Below are positions 1 to 7,738 of a stretch of 22,802 bases of DNA, piece by piece. A program made the translations under genes and the position numbers. Position 1 is the stretch's first letter, and each line of letters opens with the position of its first letter. The notes below the pieces were generated by a model. It was not told the DNA's origin, searched no databases, and saw only the letters and a program-made list of their open reading frames with translations. Origin of the DNA: CAJBVG01 sp044376465 (GTDB lineage: Bacteria > Bacteroidota > Bacteroidia > Sphingobacteriales > Sphingobacteriaceae); contig JBILKW010000013.1 of assembly GCA_044376465.1 (NCBI GenBank), positions 1 through 22,802 of the forward strand. The letters are read 5' to 3'.

Positions 1-1
1 G

Positions 2-154
2 TTATTTAATTTTGGAAAACACAAAGGTAAAAAAGTAAACGAAGTATTTCAACAAGAGCCAAGCTATTACGATTGGATGATGAACGGTGTATTTCCACTA
101 TATACCAAAAAGAAACTAACCGAACTTAGATTAAGAGCTTTCCAAAAATCTTAA
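2..154 (+). CDS. 3'-5' exonuclease (DNA polymerase III epsilon-like), C-terminal end only
   Basis: The open frame enters from the left edge and ends at TAA 152-154, giving 50 residues with no start codon in the window. The tail reads FNFGKHKGKKV, then EPSYYDWMMNG, then FPLYTKKKL. I recognise this as the small C-terminal module found after the DEDD exonuclease domain in Bacteroidota epsilon-like/exonuclease X-like proteins, where FGKHKGK and a YxWM motif recur. The catalytic domain lies outside the window, so the function is inferred from this tail alone. Its stop codon shares the palindrome TTAA (151-154) with the stop of the convergent lyase gene, so the two genes overlap by three bases. Confidence 0.6.
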   Translation, partial: LFNFGKHKGKKVNEVFQQEPSYYDWMMNGVFPLYTKKKLTELRLRAFQKS

Positions 155-1008
155 GGATAAAAAACTTTATTGGCTAATTGCATTGACTTTACGAAGGCTT
201 CGGTATTAATATCTATGAAAATATTATTCTCTTCTAGATAAGCGAGTACTGCTTCTGTAGCAATATTTCCAGTTAAATCATCGCTAGCCATTGGGCAACC
301 TCCAAAACCATATATTGCAGAGTCTATTCTTCGGCAACCTGCATTATATGCAGCTGCGATTTTTTCTAAACGCGCCTCTGGTGTAGAATGTAAGTGTGCA
401 CCAAACTCTACTTCGCTAAAAAGGGGAGCAATGTTTCTAAATAAATAATCTATATTCTTCACATCCGAAACTCCTATTGTATCTGAAAAAGCAAGTATTT
501 TAACACCCATATCTACCAATTTACGGGTCCATTTTTCCACTACTTCTATACTCCATTCCTCTCCATAAGGGTTACCAAATCCCATTGATATATACACTAC
601 TAATTCTTTCTTATTGGCAGAGCATAGTTGTTGTATTTCTTCTACTCTAACAAGCGATTGTTCAATGCTAGAATTGGTATTTCGTTGCTGGAAAGTTTCT
701 GAAATAGAAAAAGGAAATCCTAAGTAATTAATTTTTTCAAATTGTACAGCATCTTCTGCACCCCTAGTATTTGCTACTATTGCAAGGAGTTTGCTTTTTG
801 TATTATGTAAATTTAATTTTGATAAAACCTCTGCAGTATCTCTCATCTGAGGTATTGCCTTAGCAGACACAAAACTCCCAAAATCTATGGTATCAAACCC
901 AACTTCGAGCAATGAGTTTATGTATGCAACTTTTTGTTCTGTTGGCACAAAATGATGCAGGCCTTGCATTGCATCTCTTGGGCACTCTATAATTTTAATG
1001 TCTTGCAT
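151..1008 (-). CDS. Hydroxymethylglutaryl-CoA lyase-like aldolase
   Basis: Probable HMG-CoA lyase (HMG-CoA to acetoacetate plus acetyl-CoA, last step of leucine breakdown), a metal-dependent TIM barrel of the HMGL/DRE family. With ATG at 1008 the protein has 285 residues, a usual size; the frame also offers a TTG at 1011, which I did not choose. Visible signatures are PRD with R11-D12, SFVS followed by PQM (residues 45-55), the metal-binding pair H205 and H207 in GAHLH, and the active-site cysteine loop GGCP with C238, N248 and E252. Two deviations from the human enzyme are seen. The acid of the IE..SFVS motif is Asp, and the C-to-N loop is one residue longer (10 steps instead of 9). I believe this loop type is common in Bacteroidota, but the substrate should be regarded as inferred. 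The gene overlaps the 3' end of ndh by 14 bases, so the two are co-transcribed. Confidence 0.8.
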   Translation of the reverse strand: MQDIKIIECPRDAMQGLHHFVPTEQKVAYINSLLEVGFDTIDFGSFVSAKAIPQMRDTAEVLSKLNLHNTKSKLLAIVANTRGAEDAVQFEKINYLGFPFSISETFQQRNTNSSIEQSLVRVEEIQQLCSANKKELVVYISMGFGNPYGEEWSIEVVEKWTRKLVDMGVKILAFSDTIGVSDVKNIDYLFRNIAPLFSEVEFGAHLHSTPEARLEKIAAAYNAGCRRIDSAIYGFGGCPMASDDLTGNIATEAVLAYLEENNIFIDINTEAFVKSMQLANKVFYP

Positions 1009-2320
1009 CAATAATTAAATCTTGTTCGTCTTGCATTATTTGTTTGTTCTTACGATAGGGGCGAATAATTAAACGAGTTCCTCTATCATAACTAAAGTAA
1101 TTCCAAATCCAGTTAATTAATACTACCATTTTATTTCTAAAACCAACTAAAAATAATAGGTGTAAAAACATCCATACAAACCAGGCAAAAAATCCTTGGA
1201 ACCTAATAAATGGTAAATCTACCACTGCTTTATTTCTTCCTACCGTTGCCATTGAACCCAAATCAACATACTTAAATGGAGTTAACTTTCTGTTATTAAT
1301 TAAATTGATGATGTTTTTAGAAAGATTTTTTGCTTGTTGCAACGCAACTTGTGCAACACCTGGATGTCCGTGTGGGTACTGCTCAGTAATCATCGCAGCA
1401 ACATCGCCAATGGCATAAATCTTATCGTATCCTATAACTTTATTGTATTCGTCTACTTTTATTCTCCCGCCTCTTGCAAACTCTGCTTTTTCTAATCCAG
1501 GGAAGGTAGATGCTTTCACTCCAGCAGTCCATATTAAGTTGGTAGTTTCTAATTCTATTCCACTTCTTAATACCGCTTTTCTCCCGTTATAAGATACCAC
1601 CGCATCATTTGTGCGTATCATCACACCCATTTCCTTTAAAAATTTACCTGCCATTTCCGAAGCTTGCTCAGACATGCTGTTTAACACACTGGTAGAACTT
1701 TCAACCAAATTAATTTGCATCCTTCGCAGATCTAAGTCGGGGTAGTCATTGGGTAAAACATGCATTTTTAATTCTGCCAATGCACCTGCAGTTTCTACTC
1801 CTGTAGGTCCACCTCCCACAATCACAAAATTCATTAATGCTTCTTGCTCATTAATACTATCTTTACGCAAGGCTTCTTCAAAGCTTTGCAGAATTAAACT
1901 TCTAAGATTTAATGCCTCAGGTATACTTTTCATGGGCATAGAGTGATTTTCAATAAGTTCATTTCCGAAAAAATTGGTCGTGGAACCAGTAGCTATTATT
2001 AGGTAATCGTAGTTAATTTCACCAATATTAGTATTTAGCTTTTGCTCCCTCGCATTTAACGTTTCCACATTTGCCACTCTAAAAAATATGTTTTTATGTT
2101 GTTTGAAAATTTTCCGTAGTGGAAATGCGATCGAATCTGGTTCTAAGCCGCCGGTGGCCACTTGGTACAATAAAGGTTGAAAAGTGTGATAGTTATGCTT
2201 GTCAAGCATTACCACTTGCACTTCTTTATCTCTTAAGCTTTTGGCTAATTGTATTCCTCCAAAACCTCCACCTACAATTACAACCCTAGGAAACGACGAA
2301 TTTGGGATTTCTATTGACAT
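995..2320 (-). CDS. ndh: Type II NADH:quinone oxidoreductase (NDH-2)
   Basis: Single-subunit, non-proton-pumping NADH dehydrogenase that passes electrons from NADH through FAD to menaquinone on the inner face of the cytoplasmic membrane. The 441-residue length is normal. The FAD-binding Rossmann motif VVIVGGGFGG (about 13-22) is followed by YHTFQPLLYQVATGGL, a hallmark of NDH-2. A second dinucleotide motif VIVGGGPTGVETAG (about 166-179) binds NADH, and a late AIGDVAA contacts FAD. QVALQQA matches the quinone-site helix. The C-terminus carries a hydrophobic, Trp/Phe-rich segment (GFFAWFVWMFLHLLFLVGF) that should anchor the protein to the membrane. It is the first gene of a two-gene operon with the HMG-CoA-lyase-like gene downstream. 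A promoter box lies at 2375-2382. Confidence 0.93.
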   Translation of the reverse strand: MSIEIPNSSFPRVVIVGGGFGGIQLAKSLRDKEVQVVMLDKHNYHTFQPLLYQVATGGLEPDSIAFPLRKIFKQHKNIFFRVANVETLNAREQKLNTNIGEINYDYLIIATGSTTNFFGNELIENHSMPMKSIPEALNLRSLILQSFEEALRKDSINEQEALMNFVIVGGGPTGVETAGALAELKMHVLPNDYPDLDLRRMQINLVESSTSVLNSMSEQASEMAGKFLKEMGVMIRTNDAVVSYNGRKAVLRSGIELETTNLIWTAGVKASTFPGLEKAEFARGGRIKVDEYNKVIGYDKIYAIGDVAAMITEQYPHGHPGVAQVALQQAKNLSKNIINLINNRKLTPFKYVDLGSMATVGRNKAVVDLPFIRFQGFFAWFVWMFLHLLFLVGFRNKMVVLINWIWNYFSYDRGTRLIIRPYRKNKQIMQDEQDLIIDARH

Positions 2321-2374
2321 TTATTGATCTAATAATAGTATAAGTGTTAAGCTCTCGGATTGTTTTTTCAAAAA

Positions 2375-2382
2375 CAAAAATA
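2375..2382 (-). promoter_or_regulatory. Bacteroidota -7 box for ndh
   Basis: On the minus strand the sequence reads TATTTTTG, a full match to the Bacteroidota -7 consensus TAnnTTTG. It would start transcription near 2369 and give a leader of about 50 bases before ndh. I see no good TTTG at the -33 distance, so the call rests on one element in AT-rich DNA. Confidence 0.4.
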
Positions 2383-2423
2383 CTATAATTAGTTGATAGA
2401 AATTAACAGAAAAAGTGGCATAA

Positions 2424-2455
2424 AAAAACCCGATGTTTTTAAACATCGGGTTTTT
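2424..2455 (-). terminator. Rho-independent terminator after the T9SS protein gene
   Basis: AAAAACCCGATGTTT (2424-2438) is perfectly complementary to 2441-2455. The usable stem is about nine GC-containing pairs with an A/T loop, flanked by A-runs on one side and T-runs on the other. On the minus strand it ends the transcript of the large secreted protein, 22 bases after its stop codon. It is symmetrical and could stop transcription from either side. Confidence 0.85.
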
Positions 2456-2477
2456 AAGTTGATACAAGATTTTGGTA

Positions 2478-5400
2478 TTATTCGATAACTAAGCGTTTGC
2501 TAGAATTACCTCTTGCTGTATTAATAATCACGTTGTACACACCTGAAGTTAAACTTGCAACATCAACTGATTTTTCAGTAGAATTTACATCGTTTACGTT
2601 GAGAATTGTTTGTCCAATGATGTTTACAATAGAAATGCTTTCGATGGTTTCACTAGAAACTATTGAGATATTTTCTTTTGCCGGATTAGGGAATACGTTT
2701 AAATAAATAGCTTTATTAATGTTTATACCCACTGCATCGTTATCTATAATGGTGATGGTGCCAGAAGCAGGAGTACCTAAATTAAAATTAACGGCATCAC
2801 TTAAGGTAAATGTAATGGTCTCGTTATTTTCATTTGTAGCATCATTAATAATGGTAAATGTTGCAGTTCCTTCTGTTTGACCAACTGGTATAGTTACAGT
2901 TGTAGGATTTGTAAAGGTGTAATCTTGTGTAAACGTAGCAGAACCGCCTGTTAACGTAATTTTTACACTTGCAGGATCGTTCGCAGGGCTAGTTAATTTT
3001 ATTTTTACAACTTTAGTACCAGCACCTTCAGATACTGAATATGTAGCAGAATCTAAACCACCACTTGGAGTTACAATTTCAATTAAATCGTTAATGCTTC
3101 TTGGCAACAATTGGTATCCAGAGTTCTTAGGGTTAGAATTATCAAATTGACCACCTAAACCAATGATATCAAATTTTTGTGGGAATGGTTGGCCGAATAA
3201 GCTAACATCCGCATCTATTCGTAAATCCATAGAATCTGTACCACTTACAATTCTCAAGGTTGTACCCGATCCAGAATTTGCAAGAGTATCAATAATTCGA
3301 GCATTGTTAAATCTTACTAAATTAGATTCAGTAGACTCATTTAGTGACGTAACTAATCTTGGAGCTATTAGCGCATTTCCTTTTGAAACAAGAATAATAG
3401 AATCCATGTTTACTTGAGTCAATCCGTTAAATTCTCCCACCTTTCCGTAAACAATCATCGAATCACCTTGCTCAGGAACAATTGAAATAATAGGAGGGTT
3501 GTTTGCACCACTTCTAAATATACCTACGCCTCCTGTTTGGTCAATTAACGTATACTGTAAACTAGTTGCAGACCCTTGCATGTCAACACCGTAAACTATA
3601 CCCTTAATATATACGATTGAATCTTTCAAAACGGATACACCGTTATTATCATTTACTCTTAACGCTGAGATATTTTTAAAAGGAACTTCATTGTCCTTAA
3701 TAGTAAGTGTATAAACAGAGTCGGTGCTAATTGTACCACCATTTGTGATGTTTCTTAAAGCAAACACAACATTTTCATCTGTCTCAAAAACCGAGTTATC
3801 TATAATTGGTATAGTTAATACCACGGTCGAATCTTTACCACCTGGAATAGTAATTGTACGAGTTGTAAACGAGTAATCGTTTCCTGCAGAAGCGTTTCCG
3901 CCTTTAACCACAACATCAAAACTCGTTGAGCCATTAGTATTAGCTCCCATAGCCATAACAGATACAGTTGCATTTCCTGCGTTCTCATTTACATTTGCTG
4001 ATGTACCAACAAAATGCGCAACTAATGGTTGGTCGTTTTGAGGAATAGTAATGGTAATAATTGAATCGGTACCAATAGTTGCACTATTAGTAGGATCTCT
4101 TAACACTAATACGATCGTTTCAGCAGATTCTGCAAGAGCATCATCAACAATGCTTATATTTTCCGTTTGGTTATTACTTGAGCCACCCGGGAACGTGATG
4201 CTTAAGCCAGACGCGCTAATACCTGAATAATCAGAAGTGCTTGCTGTAGAAGTAGATTTCACGAAGACTTTAACATTGGTTGCATTAGCATTAGAACTTG
4301 CGATAGCTATACTAACCGATTGTACTGCACCCTCTGCTGTAGTATAAGTATAAGGTGCAACAAAGCTAACTACCGGATTAGAAATATCATTTGAAGGAAT
4401 AGTGATAGTTAAAATAGAGTCAGCTTCAATAGATGCAGAGTTAGTAGCGTTTCTTAAAACTAACTGTATTGTTTCATCAATTTCTTGAGTAGCATCGTCT
4501 ATTATTGGAAAGGTAAAGCTTTGTGCTGTTGTGCTATTAGCAGGGAAAGTAACCGTTTGTGAAGTAAAGGTATAATCTGATGCTGCAGTGGCAGTACCAC
4601 CTTTTACGTTTACATTTACACTCGTTGCATTTGCATTTGGATTAGTAACGTTTAAAGTTACAGTTGCTGTGCCAGCATTTTCGTTTACAATTAAGGTAGT
4701 AGGGTTAAATTTAACAGAAGGATTAACTACTGCTAACGGTGTAACCGATGCCCAAGTATCACCTACAATAATACCATCAACTCTTAAGGTAGCTGAATTT
4801 GATAAGCTACCTTGCCTCAAGGCAAAAGAACCTATCCCTCCAGTAATATCATTACCTCCCACAGTACCAATAACTGTTGGTGTAGGTTCTGTACTACCCA
4901 ACACTGGGTTAATATATAAAAAGACTGAATCATCAGTTGTTGATGCTGTATTAAACTTATATTTAACTACAAGTTGAGCCGTTTGGTTAAACGGAAGGTC
5001 CGTTGCGGAGTATACAGCAGTAGGTGTATTTGTTTTTGATATCCCTACAACGTAACCAACACCGCTGGCTTTTATAAAAGTTCTTGCATACAGTAGAGAT
5101 GAATTAAATGGATTTGCTCCTAGATTAAAGAAATAATCACCATTGGCTTGAGCTGCACTAACGTTAACTAACATAGATGCATAAATTGATCCCGAACTTA
5201 CCGAGGTAAAAGTTCTGTTTACATCTTCACCTGTTGTGGTTAGAGATGCTGCACCTCCTATGTTTGAAACAGTAGAACCTAAATAGGTTAAACCTGGAGA
5301 AACTACAGGAATAGAATTTGTACCGGCACCACTATGAGCGATATAACCATTCGCAGTTAATAAAGTTGCCGCGGTGTAATTAAAGTTTTCTGTTAACAAA

Positions 5401-5756
5401 GGAGAGTTAGAAACTGGTGCATTCACGGTTATTATTCCGGTCATACCCCCGTGTGCAGTACACTCATATGGTATAGTTCCAGCTGTTAACATTTTGATCT
5501 TATAATTGGAGCTTTGACCTCCCGAACCATCCATTACTACTAATGGGATGGTAGTACCGTTTAATGATTGAGTAGGGTGAAATCCACTTACCCAAACAAA
5601 ACTAATAGTGTCGCCAACCAAACAAGTAACGTTTGCTGGAGCATACAAATTACCACCACTACCAACATTAATGGTATGGGTATTTTGCGCAAAACTCATC
5701 GTACTGGCAAATATGCCAAATGTGAAAATTGCATTTTTAAGTAAATTTTTGATCAT
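2478..5756 (-). CDS. T9SS-exported protein: cupredoxin + Calx-beta repeats + OB-fold region
   Basis: A 1092-residue secreted protein. Residues 1-23 are a signal peptide (hydrophobic FTFGIFASTM, cleavage near SFA-Q). Residues about 26-112 form a plastocyanin/cupredoxin-like domain with a full set of type-1 copper ligands: H60, C99, H102 and M105 (CTAHGGM). Residues about 115-340 look like a beta-sandwich (LamG-like) module starting at LLTENFNY. Calx-beta domains follow at about 345-458, 460-575 and 577-690, each with an NENAG/AEGA start and a DDATxEIDE-like calcium region. Residues about 693-895 resemble the OB-fold regions of Bacteroidota surface proteins. A fourth Calx-beta domain spans about 900-1008. 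The last 75 residues are a type A T9SS sorting domain (VFPNPAKENISI, then SGVYNVII, ending KRLVIE). It is probably exported across the outer membrane and attached to the surface or released. Electron transfer, copper binding or adhesion are possible; no enzyme domain is seen. It is transcribed alone. Confidence 0.9.
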   Translation of the reverse strand: MIKNLLKNAIFTFGIFASTMSFAQNTHTINVGSGGNLYAPANVTCLVGDTISFVWVSGFHPTQSLNGTTIPLVVMDGSGGQSSNYKIKMLTAGTIPYECTAHGGMTGIITVNAPVSNSPLLTENFNYTAATLLTANGYIAHSGAGTNSIPVVSPGLTYLGSTVSNIGGAASLTTTGEDVNRTFTSVSSGSIYASMLVNVSAAQANGDYFFNLGANPFNSSLLYARTFIKASGVGYVVGISKTNTPTAVYSATDLPFNQTAQLVVKYKFNTASTTDDSVFLYINPVLGSTEPTPTVIGTVGGNDITGGIGSFALRQGSLSNSATLRVDGIIVGDTWASVTPLAVVNPSVKFNPTTLIVNENAGTATVTLNVTNPNANATSVNVNVKGGTATAASDYTFTSQTVTFPANSTTAQSFTFPIIDDATQEIDETIQLVLRNATNSASIEADSILTITIPSNDISNPVVSFVAPYTYTTAEGAVQSVSIAIASSNANATNVKVFVKSTSTASTSDYSGISASGLSITFPGGSSNNQTENISIVDDALAESAETIVLVLRDPTNSATIGTDSIITITIPQNDQPLVAHFVGTSANVNENAGNATVSVMAMGANTNGSTSFDVVVKGGNASAGNDYSFTTRTITIPGGKDSTVVLTIPIIDNSVFETDENVVFALRNITNGGTISTDSVYTLTIKDNEVPFKNISALRVNDNNGVSVLKDSIVYIKGIVYGVDMQGSATSLQYTLIDQTGGVGIFRSGANNPPIISIVPEQGDSMIVYGKVGEFNGLTQVNMDSIILVSKGNALIAPRLVTSLNESTESNLVRFNNARIIDTLANSGSGTTLRIVSGTDSMDLRIDADVSLFGQPFPQKFDIIGLGGQFDNSNPKNSGYQLLPRSINDLIEIVTPSGGLDSATYSVSEGAGTKVVKIKLTSPANDPASVKITLTGGSATFTQDYTFTNPTTVTIPVGQTEGTATFTIINDATNENNETITFTLSDAVNFNLGTPASGTITIIDNDAVGININKAIYLNVFPNPAKENISIVSSETIESISIVNIIGQTILNVNDVNSTEKSVDVASLTSGVYNVIINTARGNSSKRLVIE

Positions 5757-5794
5757 ATAAATTTTAAATTATGTGCAGTAAATATACGCAATTA

Positions 5795-5824
5795 TAAAGA
5801 TATCTATATTAACGATGTGTTAAA
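5795..5824 (-). promoter_or_regulatory. Possible promoter of the T9SS protein gene
   Basis: The minus strand carries TTTA (5821-5824), an 18-base spacer and TATCTTTA (5795-5802). Each element differs from the consensus TTTG / TAnnTTTG only in its last base. The start would fall near 5789, about 33 bases before the ATG at 5756. This is a weak match in AT-rich DNA. Confidence 0.3.
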
Positions 5825-5894
5825 CGTTGACATGATAAATATAGCAACTATTTATTCATATTTACAACCCCCCGAAAACCTTTCTGTTAGGTAA

Positions 5895-5918
5895 ATGTTT
5901 CTGAAACATATACATTTG
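5895..5918 (+). promoter_or_regulatory. Palindrome plus -7 box in front of mqnE
   Basis: ATGTTTC-T-GAAACAT (5895-5909) is a perfect 7-1-7 inverted repeat. One base after it comes TACATTTG (5911-5918), an exact match to the Bacteroidota -7 consensus TAnnTTTG. The ATG of mqnE is only four bases further on, so the transcript would begin at or next to the start codon. The palindrome occupies the spacer where sigma factor and RNA polymerase would sit and is a good candidate for a repressor site. There is no clear TTTG at the -33 position. No binding protein can be named. Confidence 0.5.
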
Positions 5919-5922
5919 TAAC

Positions 5923-7125
5923 ATGAACCGCGTATCAAAATCACTTGAACTAGGAGTAGAGTTAAATAATTTAGTAGGAAAAAACCTAGAAATTGCAAAA
6001 AAAGTACTCAATAAACAAAGAATTAGCATAGAAGATGCAATCTATTTGTATGAAAAAGCGGAACTATCTTTTGTAGGCCTATTAGCTAATTATATTCGTG
6101 AAGAAAAAAATGGCGATTTCACATATTTTAATCGTAATTTCCACATAGAGCCTACTAATATTTGTGTTTTTACCTGTAAATTTTGTTCTTACTCTCGTTT
6201 GTTGAAACAAGCCGACGAAGGTTGGGTGCTTAGTAAAGAGCAAATGCTAGATATTATTAGGTCGTACGAAAATAAACCTGTAACAGAGGTTCACATTGTT
6301 GGGGGTGTTCATCCTAAATTAACACTCGAATTTTTCTGCGATTTATTCAAATCCATCAAAGAAATTAGTCCAAACCTCCATATTAAAGCATTTACTGCGG
6401 TAGAATATGAATACATGTTCCGTAAAGCTAAGGTAAGCGTAGAAGAAGGCCTAAAAATAATGATGGAAGCCGGTTTAGATTCCATACCTGGTGGTGGTGC
6501 AGAAATTTTTGATGAAGTATTGCGTGCTGAAATATCTGGAGATAAAGCTACTACCGCACAATGGTTAGAGATACATGAAACCGCACATCGTTTAGGCTTG
6601 AAATCTAATTGTACCATGTTATACGGTCATATAGAAAGCTATGCCCACCGCGTAGATCACATGGATCGCTTGCGCAACTTACAAGATCGAACAGGCGGTT
6701 TTAACACCTTTATCCCATTGAAGTTTAGAAATAAAGACAACGAGATGTCTAACGTTCCAGAAGCCACTGTAATCGAAGATTTAAAAAATTATGCAATAGC
6801 TCGTATTTTCTTGGACAACATCGACCATATTAAAGCGTATTGGCCAATGATTGGTAGATCCACTGCACAACTTTCTTTATCATTTGGTGTAGATGATATT
6901 GACGGTACCATTGATGATACAACAAAAATTTATTCGATGGCAGGTTCTGAAGAACAAAACCCTCAATTAACTACTCAACAATTAGTAACATTAATAAAAA
7001 ATGTTGATAGACACCCAATTGAAAGAGGCACTTTATATAATGTAATTAAAGATTATAAGGATTACGATTTTAGTCAGGAAAACAATAATCAACAAGGCTT
7101 CGTTGAACTTCCAATATTAAACTAA
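5923..7125 (+). CDS. mqnE: Aminofutalosine synthase (radical SAM)
   Basis: Radical SAM enzyme of the futalosine route to menaquinone. It joins the adenosyl radical to 3-[(1-carboxyvinyl)oxy]benzoate to give 6-amino-6-deoxyfutalosine. The 400 residues include the iron-sulfur motif C81-x3-C85-x2-C88 (CVFTCKFC) after HIEPTNI. Other family signatures are VGGVHPKL, IPGGGAEIFDE, TMLYGHIES..HRVDH, and TGGFNTFIPLKF. These distinguish MqnE from its relative MqnC. The start at 5923 is the only sensible Met: the next one in frame is about 160 residues in, past the cluster motif. It is first in an operon with a histidine phosphatase (one base apart) and mqnA. The palindrome and promoter box at 5895-5918 suggest controlled transcription. 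Confidence 0.93.
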   Translation: MNRVSKSLELGVELNNLVGKNLEIAKKVLNKQRISIEDAIYLYEKAELSFVGLLANYIREEKNGDFTYFNRNFHIEPTNICVFTCKFCSYSRLLKQADEGWVLSKEQMLDIIRSYENKPVTEVHIVGGVHPKLTLEFFCDLFKSIKEISPNLHIKAFTAVEYEYMFRKAKVSVEEGLKIMMEAGLDSIPGGGAEIFDEVLRAEISGDKATTAQWLEIHETAHRLGLKSNCTMLYGHIESYAHRVDHMDRLRNLQDRTGGFNTFIPLKFRNKDNEMSNVPEATVIEDLKNYAIARIFLDNIDHIKAYWPMIGRSTAQLSLSFGVDDIDGTIDDTTKIYSMAGSEEQNPQLTTQQLVTLIKNVDRHPIERGTLYNVIKDYKDYDFSQENNNQQGFVELPILN

Positions 7126-7126
7126 T

Positions 7127-7738
7127 ATGGAATTATACATCATTAGACACGGTGAAACAGATTTCAACAAAAGAGGCATCGTGCAGGGCAGAGGAGTAAA
7201 TTCTAGCTTGAATGAATTGGGCAAACGCCAAGCACATCAATTTTACAAGGCATATCACCACTTAGAATTCGATAAAGTTATAACATCCACCCTTAAACGA
7301 ACGCATCAAACAGTTGATGCTTTTATAAAAAAAGGAATTACTTGGGAACAACACGAGGGCTTCGACGAGTTAGATTGGGGTATTAACGAAGGCAGAGAAG
7401 CTACTAAAGAAATGAAAGAGGAATTTTATCAACTAACAAACAGTTGGATGAATGGACATTTGCATCTCAAGTTCCCTGGCGGAGAAAGTCCAATTGAAGT
7501 CAACCAACGTCAAAATGTAGTGATACAAAAATTAATTGAGCAACATCAAAATTATAATAAAATTTTAATTTGTATGCATGGCAGAGCCTTGCGTTTATTG
7601 CTATGTCTGCTCTTAAATTTGCCGCTAAGTAACATGGATAATTTTCCTCATTCGAACGTTTCTTTATACCGATTAAAATATAAAGATGGTTTATTTGAAT
7701 TGCTTGATTTTAATAATACAGACCATTTCAATGTATAA
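7127..7738 (+). CDS. Histidine phosphatase superfamily protein
   Basis: Phosphoglycerate-mutase-like histidine phosphatase of 203 residues, cytoplasmic (no signal peptide). The phospho-accepting RHG motif is R7-H8-G9 at the extreme N-terminus (YIIRHGETDFN). The second arginine lies in STLKRTHQT (R58), the acid in DELDWG (E81), and the second histidine in CMHGRALR (H151). All catalytic positions are intact, so it should be active, and the pattern resembles the small-molecule phosphatases (CobC, PhoE, fructose-2,6-bisphosphatase types). The substrate is unknown. It starts one base after the mqnE stop and its stop overlaps the start of mqnA by eight bases, so it is translated with the two menaquinone enzymes. 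This placement hints at a link to the pathway, but no known futalosine-pathway step needs a phosphatase. Confidence 0.85.
   Translation: MELYIIRHGETDFNKRGIVQGRGVNSSLNELGKRQAHQFYKAYHHLEFDKVITSTLKRTHQTVDAFIKKGITWEQHEGFDELDWGINEGREATKEMKEEFYQLTNSWMNGHLHLKFPGGESPIEVNQRQNVVIQKLIEQHQNYNKILICMHGRALRLLLCLLLNLPLSNMDNFPHSNVSLYRLKYKDGLFELLDFNNTDHFNV

Noticed and set aside
2700..4740. Possible tandem DNA repeat or CRISPR-like array in the large secreted protein gene
   Set aside because: The periodicity is at protein level, about 115 residues per Calx-beta domain, with diverged DNA and no identical short repeats or spacers.
4588..4977. 129-codon open frame on the plus strand inside the T9SS protein gene
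   Set aside because: It is antisense to the Thr/Val/Ala-rich Calx-beta and sandwich region, with a low-complexity product that has no recognisable motif. It is a shadow of the minus-strand codon pattern.
7686..7730. Longer mqnA start at 7686
   Set aside because: The extra 15 residues translate phosphatase codons in another frame and precede the family's normal N-terminus (VSVVSYLNS).
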